DNA of 64,000 nt from Eretmocerus hayati (lineage: Eukaryota; Arthropoda; Insecta; Hymenoptera; Aphelinidae). Each line of letters begins with the position of its first letter. Position 1 is the first letter of the stretch. Below the pieces are notes generated by a model. That model saw only the letters and a program-made list of their open reading frames with translations. It was not told where the DNA came from and did not search any database. The stretch lies in NCBI GenBank assembly GCA_029851415.1, contig CM056741.1:88075282-88139281 (forward strand). The letters are read 5' to 3'. This document shows, one piece after another, positions 1 through 11,121 of this stretch. Position numbers and translations under genes: made by a program.

Positions 1-58
1 TATATATCATTCCATCTATTCCCGAGTCTTTCACTTATCGTCGATCACCCACGTAACA
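1..58 (+). repeat. 5' LTR, 3' terminal 58 bp only
   Basis: Bases 1-58 match 16951-17008, the end of the 3' LTR, and both end in acgtaaca. The match stops there: the next bases are gt here and at after the 3' copy, which fixes the LTR boundary at 58. The rest of the 5' LTR, with its promoter, is outside the window. Confidence 0.93.
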
Positions 59-59
59 G

Positions 60-77
60 TGGTGCTAGGTGTGCACG
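60..77 (+). other. Candidate minus-strand primer-binding site
   Basis: A TGG trinucleotide starts one base after the LTR end, where reverse-transcribing elements place the site complementary to the CCA end of a primer tRNA. I could not match the following bases (tgctaggtgtgcacg) to a particular tRNA. Position supports the call; tRNA identity is unknown. Confidence 0.5.
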
Positions 78-298
78 ACTTCGTGATTTTCGCGAGATAC
101 AGTTTTGCGAAAAGTGACTCGTCGAGTGAAGTAGACGATATCAAAAGTGCGCTGTGACACCATCGCCGCTGCCGACGTTCGAGAGGAGTGGGCCAACCAG
201 GACATCGAGCTCAACGACAACCGTGCCTAACGTCGCAGCGCATAAAAGAGGGAAAAATACAGAGGAACAACTCGGCCGATCTTGCAACCAAGGAGGGA

Positions 299-348
299 AT
301 GATAGCGACATTCATACTCGTCATGATCGCAGGCCGAGCTGCAACTCA
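299..348 (+). CDS. env: Env leader exon: start codon and signal-peptide-like segment
   Basis: An ATG at 299 opens a short frame rich in Ile, Leu, Val, Met, Phe and Ala, typical of a signal peptide. It runs to a consensus 5' splice donor, ca|gtaagt, with the intron starting at 349. Two bases of a codon remain at the donor. The candidate acceptor upstream of env (tttataaacttacag, exon from 12456) supplies exactly one base before the env frame, so the phases agree. Insect errantiviruses make Env from a spliced subgenomic RNA. The first exon here would supply the secretion signal that the env ORF itself lacks. This is inferred from sequence without transcript evidence. Confidence 0.65.
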
Positions 349-431
349 GTAAGTGGCATTCGATCCATATCAAATCTCCGCCGACTCATCCCACCCTTGT
401 GTCTATCTATTACCAAAAGGAAAAGAGAAAA

Positions 432-2564
432 ATGACTAGAAATCCTAAAGCCTTGATCACCGGATATTTCCAAAGGAAGCTGGAAAAAGCAAAATCCGAA
501 CAAAATCTAAACAATATACCTGATAGAGAGAGTACTTTTCGAGACACAAGGACGGGATACGCGAGCACGGACCCTCTGCCAATAAATATAGACGAGAATC
601 AGGTACACTCGAGGTCAAATCTTCGATTAGACAAAGACTCTGCTGACACCACACAACGAAACATACACGAATCTACACAAGAACACGAAACTTCCGACGT
701 AAACCCCACTGATTATCCACACCAAAACATATACGAGCCCAGACAGGATTGTGTAGAAACTAATGAACCCACAAAAGTACCGGTACCTATCGTCTCACCG
801 GGAGACTTAGAATGGATCGCTCGTACCGGAAGAATTCCCATGCATCTCATGCTAGCGCAAGCTAAGACTTTGGGCTGGACCCCAGAAGGGAACCCGTGGC
901 ACAACTTAGAGTCAAGCCTAAACGATCATATCGCGAACCCGACACTAAACCCTCGGTCAACACAGTCAATTCAATACCCATACCCACAAGCCCAATCACC
1001 CCAAAAATTTTACAACGAACAACCTCTCACGTATCCCCAAAATCCGCAAAGCCAAATAACTCAGACGGGACACTTCCAGCCATCCACCCCAATAATATCG
1101 TCATCAAATAACAACCAATATCCTACATATCCCCGTCCATCACCAACAACACAATATTTCCAACCATCAATTTCAACAGTTAACCAACCATCCCAGCAGA
1201 TAAATTACTCAGCAAACCAACTACATACCCAAAACCGCCCGACAATGCCACAACAATACCCAGAATACAACACCCAACCGATACAAACCCAAACACCGTA
1301 TTATGTACAACCACCCTTCACACAGCACATGAATAATGCGTACCAGCGACACCACATACAACAGGAAGCAACTCAACAATACCACAACATGCAACAATTC
1401 CAAGCCATAAATCCAAATTCACAACATAACGAACCGTACACATACCCACAATCTCTATCGCCACAAACTCAACAAAATACCGACGCAAATCAAACACTAC
1501 AGCAGACGACACACTTTCAGTCTCATCCTAAAAATGGGATGACACGAGAAGACCGGGCAAAACTAGACCATATTCCCGATTTTGATGGTTCACCAATGTC
1601 CCTGGCTACATATAGAGATAGAATCCGCCACGTAGTGCCAAATTGTATAAATGATCAAGAACAACGAGAAATTTCGGGGAGAATTCAGGATAAACTCAAG
1701 GGAAACGCGAAAACCGACTTTTACTACAAAATGTTGAGTTTCAGAACAGTAGACGAATTTTTAACGTCAATTTACGAAAAATACAGCATAATAGATTCAC
1801 CCGAGAGTATCTTGTTTGAAATTAACACCCTCACGGCACGACGTAACGAAAATCCAACCGATTTGGGACGCAGAATGAGTTCCCTCCTACAGAAATACGA
1901 AATCATGATAAACCTTCCGTCGGATAAGTCGGATCTAGAGAAGCAATTTAGGAGAATCGACGCCCAAATCAAAACACGCGATAGATTTTTATTCCTACTA
2001 GGCCACGAATTAGAGTTATTGGTGAGATTGGAAAAGCCAGAGACATTGGAAGATGCGATAAAGAAAGCCGGAATAATTCATTCAAAGAGAAGTGAATTAG
2101 GGGCACATTCACCAAATCAAACGAGAATCTTGTTCGCGGAATCACACCCACAAAACATGACACCACCAAACACTAGACAAGATAGACCACACTACAACAG
2201 ACGAAATGATAATCGAAGACGAGACAATGATAGAAAAGAAAGAGGAACGGCATCAGAAGGGAAACGATGCACGAAATGCGTGAGAGCAAATCACAATGAG
2301 GATGAGTGCTAGAGAAACACACAGTGTAGATACTGTGGTAGACCAGGCCATCCCTCATACAAATGCTTTTATTTAGCAGATGATTATATAGATGGTACAA
2401 TCTCACGCGAGGAGTACATGAAATACAGGGGCACTGGGCCGTCGAGTAAAGGCGAGAGATCGAATAGCCGCGATCGCGAAAGAGCCAAAAATCAGAACGT
2501 GGACCCGCAAAAGCCTGAGTCTAATCAAAAAACAGGAAACGCGAACGTTCCTTTAAACGCGTAG
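432..2564 (+). pseudogene. gag: Gag polyprotein, interrupted by an in-frame amber codon
   Basis: The start is the ATG at 432 (context aaaaATGA). The N-terminal half is rich in Gln, Asn, Pro and Tyr and probably disordered. From about residue 375 a capsid-like region begins (LDHIPDFDGSP) with predicted helices. The C-terminus is basic and carries two CX2CX4HX4C zinc knuckles of nucleocapsid type. The first ends at the last codon before a TAG at 2310-2312; the second lies just after that TAG in the same frame (CRYCGRPGHPSYKC). The frame then stays open to a TAG at 2562. Because the frame and second knuckle are preserved, the amber codon is either a recent point lesion or a readthrough site; I favour a lesion. 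The final codons overlap a -1 frameshift signal into pol. Confidence 0.85.
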
Positions 2565-2596
2565 ACTGCTCGCCGGCAACCTCAGGTGACGAGCAG
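2552..2596 (+). promoter_or_regulatory. -1 ribosomal frameshift signal, gag to pol
   Basis: The heptamer T TTA AAC (2552-2558) sits in the gag frame as X XXY YYZ, four bases before the gag stop at 2562. A -1 slip enters exactly the frame of pol, which is open from there through protease. Seven bases downstream a perfect 7-bp stem forms between ctgctcg (2566-2572) and cgagcag (2590-2596), with a 17-base loop that can fold further. Slippery heptamer, spacer and stem match known retroviral and coronaviral -1 signals. Function is inferred. Confidence 0.8.
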
Positions 2597-5500
2597 CACA
2601 AAGTAGATGTAAAGCCAAAATCCCAAGAAAAAAGAATCGTTTCAATAAAATTTTTGAAGACAGATAGGTGCCCACCGATAGTCACCCTCTTCAGCAAAGA
2701 AATAATAGGAGTCCGAGCTCAATTCTATGTAGATTTAGGGGCCGACGTATGTATAATAAAAGAAGGCCGGGTACACCCGGGCGTTCCAATAGATAGAGAT
2801 GAAATCCTATCGATCACGGGCGTAACTGACGGAAAAATAGACTCAATGGGGAAAATCCAGATTAAAATAAATGACTTAGACTGCGAGCTGCACGTCGTAT
2901 CCGATGATTTCCCGATTAAAACCGAAGCACTTATAGGTTGGGATTTTCTTAATAGGTACGGTGCAGCGATTGACGCAGCAAGTAAAAGTCTGAATATAGG
3001 AAAATATAGGATCCCATTTGACTCAGTAGAAAAAATAGAGTTACCGCCCCGATCTAGGAAAATCATCCGAGTAAAAGTAGAAAATAAAGAAGAAGTCGGA
3101 TGGGTACCATTCAAAAAATTAGCAAACGGTGTGCTGTTCGGGAATTTTGTTGCGAAGAATCACAACGGATATACATATGCTGAATGCATAAATTTGAGTA
3201 GTAATGCAATCAAAATCCCCGAACCAACCGTCGAAATAATGCCTTGTGAAACGATTCTGGATCACAAAAGAAAAAATTTTGCCGGTGAGGTCGGCAAGAA
3301 ACGAAGCAAAAACTGCACACTCCGTAAGATGGAAATGCGCAGGAAACGTAATGCTGAGTCGGAGCAGCAGACAAAAAATTCGCAGCGCAAGCAAAAATTA
3401 ATCTACGGGCACACTCAACAAGAAACCGATGAACGCGTTGCGAAACTGATGGAAATTGTCGATACAGAGGGTTGCACAAAAGAGGAGCTTGAGCACGTCA
3501 GACGTTTGCTGAGTATAAATCCATGGAGATTTGCGCTAGATGGTGAACCACTTACGACAATCCATTTAATGAAACATAAAATCAAGCTGAAAACCGATAA
3601 GCCAATCAAGGCAAAAAGTTATAGAGTTCCTCCAAAATTGCAGAAAATTATGCAAGAGGAAATAGACAAATTATTGAAATTGGGTATCATACGCCTTTCT
3701 CGTTCACCTTACTCAGCAAACTGTTGGGTCGTGCCCAAGCCTCCTGACAAATTTGGTAACAAAAGATGGCGTTTCGTAACAGACTTTCGAAAATTAAACG
3801 AGCAAACCGTCGGAACTTGTCAACCCATACCCTCGACCCCGGATATCCTAGACAGGCTCGCTGTCGCAAAGTATATAACGGTTCTAGATTTGAAAAACGG
3901 CTTCTTTCAAATGGAAATGGACGAGAAAAGCGCGCAATATACAGGGTTTTCCGCGGGAAATTCTCACTACGAGTACCGATGCATGGCGATGGGTCTCGCG
4001 GGCTCACCCGACTCTTTCATGGAGATGATGAACCTTGCATTCCAATCATTAACACCGGAGGAAGTACTGATCTATCTCGATGATATGATGGTTTATGCAA
4101 ATTCATAAGACGAACACGAACGGAAATTTAGGAATTTCATGGAGAGGATTACTGAAGCCAATTTAACGATAGAACCGAAGAAATGCCAATTTTTGAAGAA
4201 AGAAGCGAAAGTTCTCGGGCACATCGTAGGCAACGGCAAGATGAAGCCAAATCCCGAAAAGATCGAAGCTTGTAAAAATTACCCAGCCCCTACAACGGTA
4301 CGTAAAATCAAAGAATTTCTTGGGTTCGTTGGATATTACAGGAAATTCATACCAAAATTCGCGGAGAAGGCCCACCCTTTGACACAGCTACTGCGGAAAG
4401 GAGAAAAATGGAAATGGGGTCCGGAACAACAAAACGCGTTCGAAACTCTACGCGACGCGTTATGCCACGAGCCGATACTGAAGGCAGCCGATTTTTCGAA
4501 GCCGTTCCGCGTACACACAGACGCAAGCGACTATAGCGTAGGAGCTATCCTCACACAGACACACGACGGTATAGACAAACCAGTGTGCTACACGTCAAAA
4601 GCGATGAAAGGTAGCCAGTTGAAGTACCCAACCTACGACAAAGAGATGCTCGCAATTTGCCTCGCAATAGATCAATTCCGTCCATACCTATGGGGGAAAC
4701 ACTTTACGGTCATTACAGATCATGAACCACTCAAACATTTCCACACTTCTGATAAAGTAGACCTTAGATTCAACAGATTAAAAGCAGCACTTCAAGGTTA
4801 CCATTTTCACATAATATGGAGAAAAGGCAAAGAGAACATAGCTGATGCTCTATCGCGAAACCCACCCATCAGAGAGGGCGAAATTGATCTATCCGAAAAA
4901 TCCCGCGAGGAACTCTATCAAATCGCGAACCAACAAGAGAAGGAGGATCCGACCTGCAAAGAGGATGACCCTCCAGGTCGAATCTTCATGCTTACCTCAC
5001 TCTTCGAGGGCGAATCTTCAGATTCGTGCAACTCAGAAGAGGAGATAGAAGCCGACTACTCGGACTCTGGTTCGGATAGCAATCCGTTCCGCATTCTCGC
5101 AATGCGAGCAGTCCGGAAGCAAAAAATAGAGGGCACACGAAAAACCAAAGTAGCTAGGTCCGATCCCGAGGATTCGGGGGCACCGCGAACAAAGAAACAC
5201 TGTCAAAACACCGACGCGAGCAACGAAAGCTCAGACAATGAAAACTGGACCGAAAGTAGGCAGGGCCGCGTGAGAGTAAAACGATCGCGAAGGCTGAGAG
5301 GTAAGGCACCACAACGAACACATAGTGATCCAGGAATTGAAAATTCTGAGATCCTGAGCCAAGCAAAATTCGACGAAAATCTTGCGTACATTCGTAAAGA
5401 AAATAATTGGAAAAAAAATATAGTAAGTTCTAGCACGCCACAGAAAGAGCGACCACGCCGCATGCAGGCCGCTGCAAATTCCGCTGCGTCAGCAGACGCT

Positions 5501-5664
5501 GCATCCAGTGCAGCAGTCATTCGAGCCACCAACACCTCCGAGGCTCGACGAGGCAACCGCATCAAGCGAGGCACACGATGCAGCACCACCACATATTACT
5601 GCTGGAACATCATCTGTGCAGCCGACGAATGGGAAGACGAACGAGCCACCGCCAACTGCACCTG
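2561..5664 (+). pseudogene. pol: Pol, first part: protease, reverse transcriptase, RNase H
   Basis: Pol is read in the -1 frame relative to gag. The aspartic protease active site appears as D-L-G-A (about 2732-2743). The reverse transcriptase follows, with RFVTDFRKLN, LDLKNGFFQ and the catalytic YLDD (4073-4084). A TAA at 4106-4108, eight codons after YLDD, interrupts it, and the same frame resumes with thumb/connection sequence. RNase H follows with HTDAS near 4511, ITDHEPL and the usual ADALSR end (about 4840). An acidic, Ser/Arg-rich tail of about 250 residues then runs to the transposon at 5665. Near 5480-5640 the coding frame seems to change, because only a shifted frame continues in phase across the transposon into the downstream pol. 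Confidence 0.88.
5661..5664 (+). other. Target-site duplication (CCTG) of the inserted DNA transposon
   Basis: CCTG occurs immediately before the left CAC end (5661-5664) and immediately after the right GTG end (9664-9667). Removing the transposon with one copy leaves the host pol open in a single frame across the junction. This supports a 4-bp rather than a 5-bp duplication. Confidence 0.85.
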
Positions 5665-5922
5665 CACGGTGTGCCTGAATTGATTTTAAATGAAATTTTC
5701 AGCTTCGGTCCTGGAAGTTTTGGGTTTCGTTTCTGCGTAATTTAGACATCAAATTCCTTGAAAAAGGAAAATCTTTCGCCGGGCCGATTCTGAGGAATGT
5801 CAATTGGAACATTTTTGGAACTTTTTTGGAACTTTTGCTTTTTAAATCTCTGAAAAATCAGTCTTGGCTGTGGATTCAGTGATCCAAACATGAATCGTCA
5901 TACCTAGAGCATATTTTCTCAT
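5665..5922 (+). repeat. Left terminal inverted repeat of Chapaev-like element
   Basis: About 258 bp that pair with 9406-9663 with only scattered mismatches, from cacggtgtgcctga through tattttctcat. After that the two sides diverge. The first seven bases, CACGGTG, differ by one base from the recombination-signal heptamer CACAGTG. Confidence 0.9.
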
Positions 5923-6543
5923 GAAAGCAAGTCTCTAGCCCCACTTGGACCCTCAAAAGAGTAGCCAAAAATGCTATTGCAGTCCTCGACGAGGCCCTCG
6001 ATCATAAATCTCACGTGAAATCATTTAAATTCTCTCAAAATTTGCAATCAAAATACTGATGATATGTGTCTAATTCTGTATTTGTGCTACCTCGTCAAAT
6101 ACCATTTCTTGGCGTGAGGATGAGTGAGATTAGTATACAGTTGTGCGGGTGAATATTATGATCGAGAATATCAGTTTCTAGAGGAGGGATTTCGTCATGA
6201 TTAGTGTTCAATGTAATGTATAGTCGCTTTGCACAGATGATGTCGGTAAGTCGACACACTGTTGTGCGATCATTCACTATACTATATACATTTGGTATTA
6301 TTGGCAAACCGTTCGCATACTCGAATACTTGCAAGTACCGGCCGTACAAATTCAAAACAAACATCACTTCAAGTCAAGCCTATCTTGCCTCTGTCAAACT
6401 AGTATAGTGCTTCGAAAGTTTGCAAGCAGTTGATGTCCGCATTTGAGCTCTATTTGTTCATAATCGCGAATCATATTTGTTATAATCATCCAGCTCATTC
6501 GATGTCACGGTTCACCGACTCTATCATCGTTTTTTGAAGAATA

Positions 6544-9082
6544 ATGTCGCCAAAGGATCACGCATATAGTCATGATGAAAATAGGCTCAAAGTTTGTCTC
6601 TTGTGCTTTCGAAAGAAGAAAAACATGTATGCCATTCAGAAGCAACTAAAATTGCATCTTGAGTCTGTGTTTGATCGTTACGTGGATATCAAAACTCTAC
6701 CAGGTGCTTTATGTGGTGGATGTAAAGTGAAAGTGTACCTTTGGAAATCTGGCAAAGGGAATCGAATCCAATTTCCTGACACTGCTGAGTTTCTAGATAG
6801 TTCTTCGCCTACGGAACGAGAAGAAAATGTTCAATGCTACTGCAAAATCTGTGATATAGCGAGGACAACTCCATTCAATTCATCATCGCATGCTAAGGCC
6901 AGATTATCAGGTAATTTCTGGACTCCTGTACTAATTCTAAAAATTGTACGAGGGCTATGCCATGGATATTTTTGTTTGTATGCTTGCGATTGATAAACCA
7001 TGACCTCGTCGTAGTCTGCATCATCGTATCTTTGTTTCTGAATAAAGCAACAATAATGTCAGCCTTTCCTGGCAATTATGCTTACAAGTTTCATATCGCG
7101 GCATTCACTGTTTGTGATGGCATAGTAACAACGAGTAGAGTGGGGATCAGAAAGCTGTATTAGTGAGGAATGTGTGTATAGCGGTTTCCCACAGTGCTTT
7201 GCTCTGATAACGTGCCAGCTGCTCGACATTCTACAAGCTCTTCTTTCTGAATATTTCTACGCGAATGCGGGCCTATCCCGTAGAAATGTGAAGCGTTTCC
7301 CACACGAGTTCAGTGATCGTGAGATATGGTGGAGCGTTAAGTTCGGGGTTTTCGGATGGAATTCTAAAGTTAAGGTCTACACGTTCGGCACAAATTTTTT
7401 GAATCCCTACCAATATTTGATATGTTTTCTTTACAGATGATTCAAGTTCACAGACACTTGGAAATCGCTGCTTTGATTGTTTCTCTCCACTTTCTCGAGG
7501 AATATCCCATATCTGTACTATAGAGTCTCTCATCAAGAATGTATCATCTTACTTGGAGAGTATTTCACAAAGAGCAAAGGAACAAGTTGCATCCAATCTT
7601 ATAAAACATAAAATGCAGTCTAAATCTCAACTGATCCTACCACAATGCCGTGGGAAACCGTTGAATTTCATCAAGGAATCGAAGGGAAAATCACACCCTG
7701 GTAAAATGAGCTATCGCTCGTTATCTGTGGATGATCTGGCAAATATGCAAACACGTTTGAATCTGACTACTCGCCAGACTCATGGAATGGCATCTTTCCT
7801 GAGGACCGCTACTCAGAATAGAAAATTGATCGAACCCGGTTTGAAGACTAAGCTCATAGAAAAATCGCACAAACTAGACGACTTCTTTGGCCATGGTCAG
7901 TTCGAATTCATTGATATCAATGGGAAAGCTATCTCGACTGTGTCCAGAGTGGTAGTTCACTGCACCGATACGAAAGAATTCGTAAACTTTGTAGAAGCTC
8001 ATAGAGGTTCCAAAAATTGTCACATAAAAAAGGGATTAGATGGCGGAGGTGGATCCTTCAAGATTTGCCTCTCAATTCAGTCAAATTCATGCTCAACAGA
8101 TGTGACCGAATCGAAACGGCTGAAATTTAGTGATGGTGTGGTAGCAAAGTCTTTCAAGGACTCCGCTGTCAAAAAGATACTGTTGTTGGCAATAGCACCC
8201 AATGTTCAAGAAAACTATCACAATGTTTCATTACTGTTAGATGCATTAGACCTTGACGAACTCGGAGGGACGGTTGCCACCGATTTGAAATTGGCCAGTA
8301 TCATCAGTGGGATAATGCCACAAAGCTGTACTTATCCATGTATTTGGTGTTATGCGAAGAAAGGCGAGCTCCACAAATGTTGTGAACTAAGGACTGTCCA
8401 GGGGAATTTGAGTCACTACATGAAATGGGTTGCAGCTGGATCTGTCAAGAGTGATGCAAAAAATTATATGAATTGCGTCAACAAACCGCTGTTTCCAAGT
8501 CAGCCTAACAGAACATTCCTGGAACTCATACCACCACCTCAATTGCATATCATGCTGGGCGTTGTGAATACTATATTCACTCATATGCACCGTGAGTTTG
8601 AATACGAATCTACAGTGTGGATCAAAAAGTGCAATGTTGAGCGAGAGGTGACACATGGCAGCCCAGCATTCAAGGGAAATTCCTGTAAGATTCTTTTGGA
8701 TAATGTTGACTTGTTGCGATCTCAATCAAACCTTGGATTGGTGAAATACGTTCGAGCATTCTCGGATTTCAAGAATGTTGTGAGTTCATGTTTTGGACAG
8801 AATCTCAATCCGATCTACAAAGAATACATTGCGAAGTTTCGCCAAAGTTACATGGATTTGAAGCTTAGCGTCACCCCAAAAATTCATGCAGTTTTCTTCC
8901 ACATTGAGCAATTCTGTGACATGAAGGAGAGGGGACTAGGATTCTACAGTGAGCAAGCAGTTGAATCAGTACACCATGATTTCAATATTTTCTGGGAGAA
9001 TCATAAAGTTGCGAAGTCAAACGAAAACTACGAAAAGAAACTTCTTCGAGCGGTGTGCGCTTACAATAGCCTTCATGTATGA
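6544..9082 (+). CDS. Chapaev-like DDE transposase with RAG1-N-like domain (2 exons)
   Basis: Exon 1 is 6544-6910 (donor cag|gtaatt) and exon 2 is 7437-9082 (acceptor ttctttacag). Both leave phase 1 and join in frame, giving about 670 residues with no stop. The first 110 residues carry paired cysteines at 18/21, 57/60 and 98/100/103. The spacing and the motif CKICDIAR recall the RAG1 N-terminal central segment. Exon 2 opens with a Cys-x2-Cys...His-x-Cys motif. The catalytic core is inferred as Asp in GLDGGGGSF (about residue 324), Asp in ATDLKLASI (about 405) and Glu in YSEQAVES (about 628), with an intervening PCIWC and PPPQLHIML region. The protein would bind the terminal repeats and cut at CAC. 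Which Asp and Glu are catalytic is inference; the family call rests on termini, duplication size and the N-terminal domain. Confidence 0.78.
6911..7436 (+). other. Intron of the Chapaev-like transposase gene
   Basis: 526 bp from gtaatt to ttacag. Stops occur in all forward frames except short runs, so the small open frames here are not coding. Splicing restores a single frame across 6910/7437. Confidence 0.7.
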
Positions 9083-9405
9083 GATTCGATGACCCGCATA
9101 CTTAAGACTTACCGATATAATTTCTCTGAAAGATTTGACGATCACGTTGAGAACGAATGTATGATTTGAATAAACAAGCCATTCTTGAATTCTTAAGAGT
9201 TATTTTTCGATTTCAATGGGTCCCCCGGGCCACCATGTATATCCTCAAAATAACGATGTTTATCAATTTACCATATTCCTAATATAATCTTTGATGAAAC
9301 CCATCTCACGATACAAATCATGGTGGTTCTTTACGTGGAATTCACTGGGATGAGGATTTTAGTCACTGCTTGGAGATTTCCAGGAAAACTAAAAAGCTTA
9401 TTCTG

Positions 9406-9663
9406 ATGAGAAAATATGATCCAGGAATGACTATTGATGTTTGGATCACTAAATCCACAGCCAAGACTGATTTTTCAGAGATTTAAAAAGCAAAAGTTCC
9501 AAAAAAGTTCCAAAAATATTCCAATTGACATTCCTCAGAATCGGCCCGGCGAAAGATTTTCCTTTTTCAAGGAATGTAATGTCTAAATTACGTAGAAACG
9601 AAACCCAAAACTTCCAGGACCGAAGCTGAAAATTTCATTTAAAATCAGTTCAGGCACACCGTG
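9406..9663 (-). repeat. Right terminal inverted repeat of Chapaev-like element
   Basis: Reverse complement of 5665-5922 with a few substitutions, for example gaactg against gaattg near the end. It ends in caccgtg, directly followed by the CCTG duplication. Confidence 0.9.
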
Positions 9664-9667
9664 CCTG

Positions 9668-11121
9668 TGGATGAATCATACGAAATCAGCAATCAAATAC
9701 AAAAATCATCTTCTGAATTAAATATCAATTTACAGGAATTGCTGAATCAAGATGACTTTGGTACAATGAATCACGATCAAAATTTCAACAGAAGCCAATT
9801 CGAAACTAGAGAGTTACGTGGGAAGACTCGACTACCCGGCATCCTTCAAAATGACAAGACGTTACGTTGGAGGCAAACCACGTGCGATGGAAAAGATGTG
9901 ACAATTCTGGACATCCAAGAGGCGAGCAGCGATTCATCCGAGGGAGCCCAACTGACCAACCAGGAAGACAGCGAGGGATACCAATACGACGAGGCACCAG
10001 CAGGATTAGAAAAAGGCCTTGAAATGGATCCGAGGATGAGTTCTACAAATCTACGCGAGCAAAGCACCGAGAATCCAGAACCGAACGACTGCGGTGAGAC
10101 CGAACCGAATTTTCTGGAACAAAATATACAATCTATGAATAATATTCAAATGGAGATTGATCAAGAACCCAACGATCAACAGGATCTCGGGTTCCCTATG
10201 AATTATAAAATCAAAAATCAATGCGCGCAGACATTCCTCAATCTACAACAATTCGTCGATATCCCTAATCTGCCACCGGGAAACTGCTTATTTTACGCAC
10301 TCATTCTGCTGAAAAAACTGGAAATAACACCGTTAGAACTCCGGAAAGTACTCAGAAGCTCGGAAATGATAGAATTTTGCGCCGTACCGGCGGACGCAAA
10401 GAGAATTTTAGATTCACAAAACGAATATGGAGACGATAACTGTGTCCGAATGTTCGCAGAAATTTATAAAACAAATATTTGCATTCATAACCACAAAAGT
10501 AACGGACAAATCGAATATTATCATTTTGGAACCGAGGAACCGGGCAAATTTATTCATTCACATTTAGATGAATCAGAGAAACATTACACACCGTTATTTC
10601 CAATTCCAACCGAAACACCCGAACAGAATTTCATAGATGGAAATATTAACATTGAAACGACACCGAGTAGTAACCAACCACATAATATTCGGACGAGTGA
10701 AAATGCCGAGTCCGCAGAGTCAACAGAAAGTTCGTCGGACGGAGAACCACCTCCTGACCCACAATCGCGACCACGCGCACACAACAACGCGCTTGAGAGA
10801 TGCCTGGTCAGCAACGCAAGACCGCCATGCGAGAAGCCTCCGTGGACACCAACAGACGATATTGAACCCGAGCCGTTTGTGAGAATAACAATGGTCCGTG
10901 ATCATCCATTCAAATATAAAGAGAACCTTTTATATATCATGAGCACAAAAATATTTTTGCAATCTGAAACAATTCAAACTCTGATTGAAAGGAAGTTTAT
11001 TGACACTAATCATTTTGAAAATAAAGAATTCTCAATTGGAGAGATCGACTGGTCGGAAAGCAACAAGGTAAACGTACTGGGCCTACTTCTCTCAAATTAC
11101 GTGGATGACCCAGTCTACTAA
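9668..11121 (+). pseudogene. pol: Pol, second part: acidic linker and OTU-like cysteine protease domain
   Basis: This continues the retroelement pol after the transposon. The first 190 codons are acidic and low complexity. An OTU-type domain follows at about 10246-10602. It has the nucleophile motif PPGNCLFYAL (Cys codon 10285-10287), a middle EYGDDN...A...I.I block, and a C-terminal KHYTPL with the candidate catalytic His (10582-10584). OTU proteases remove ubiquitin, and some viruses and retroelements carry them. Here the likely targets would be host ubiquitin conjugates or the element's own polyprotein, which is inference. Another disordered stretch and a conserved-looking 80-residue segment follow. 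A TAA at 11119-11121 stops the frame, which reopens at once as integrase. Confidence 0.7.

Larger units (their letters stand above)
5665..9663 (+). mobile_element. Chapaev (CMC)-like DNA transposon, complete, inserted in pol
   Basis: A 3999-bp element bounded by inverted repeats of about 258 bp (5665-5922 and 9406-9663). The ends start cacggtgtgcctgaa and the element is flanked by CCTG duplications. It carries one two-exon transposase gene. The CAC/GTG termini, 4-bp duplication and a RAG1-N-like cysteine domain fit the published description of Chapaev elements and the Aplysia N-RAG-TP protein. Transib also has CACNGTG ends but makes 5-bp duplications. Intact ends and an unbroken transposase frame suggest recent activity. 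It landed in an already complete retroelement, so it is younger than that insertion. Confidence 0.8.

Noticed and set aside
154..435. 93-codon open frame in the retroelement leader
   Set aside because: It overlaps the signal-peptide exon and gag start, has no domain, and lies in untranslated leader.
6204..6407. Short frame upstream of the transposase start
   Set aside because: Lies between the inverted repeat and the transposase ATG and shows no link to the N-terminal domain.
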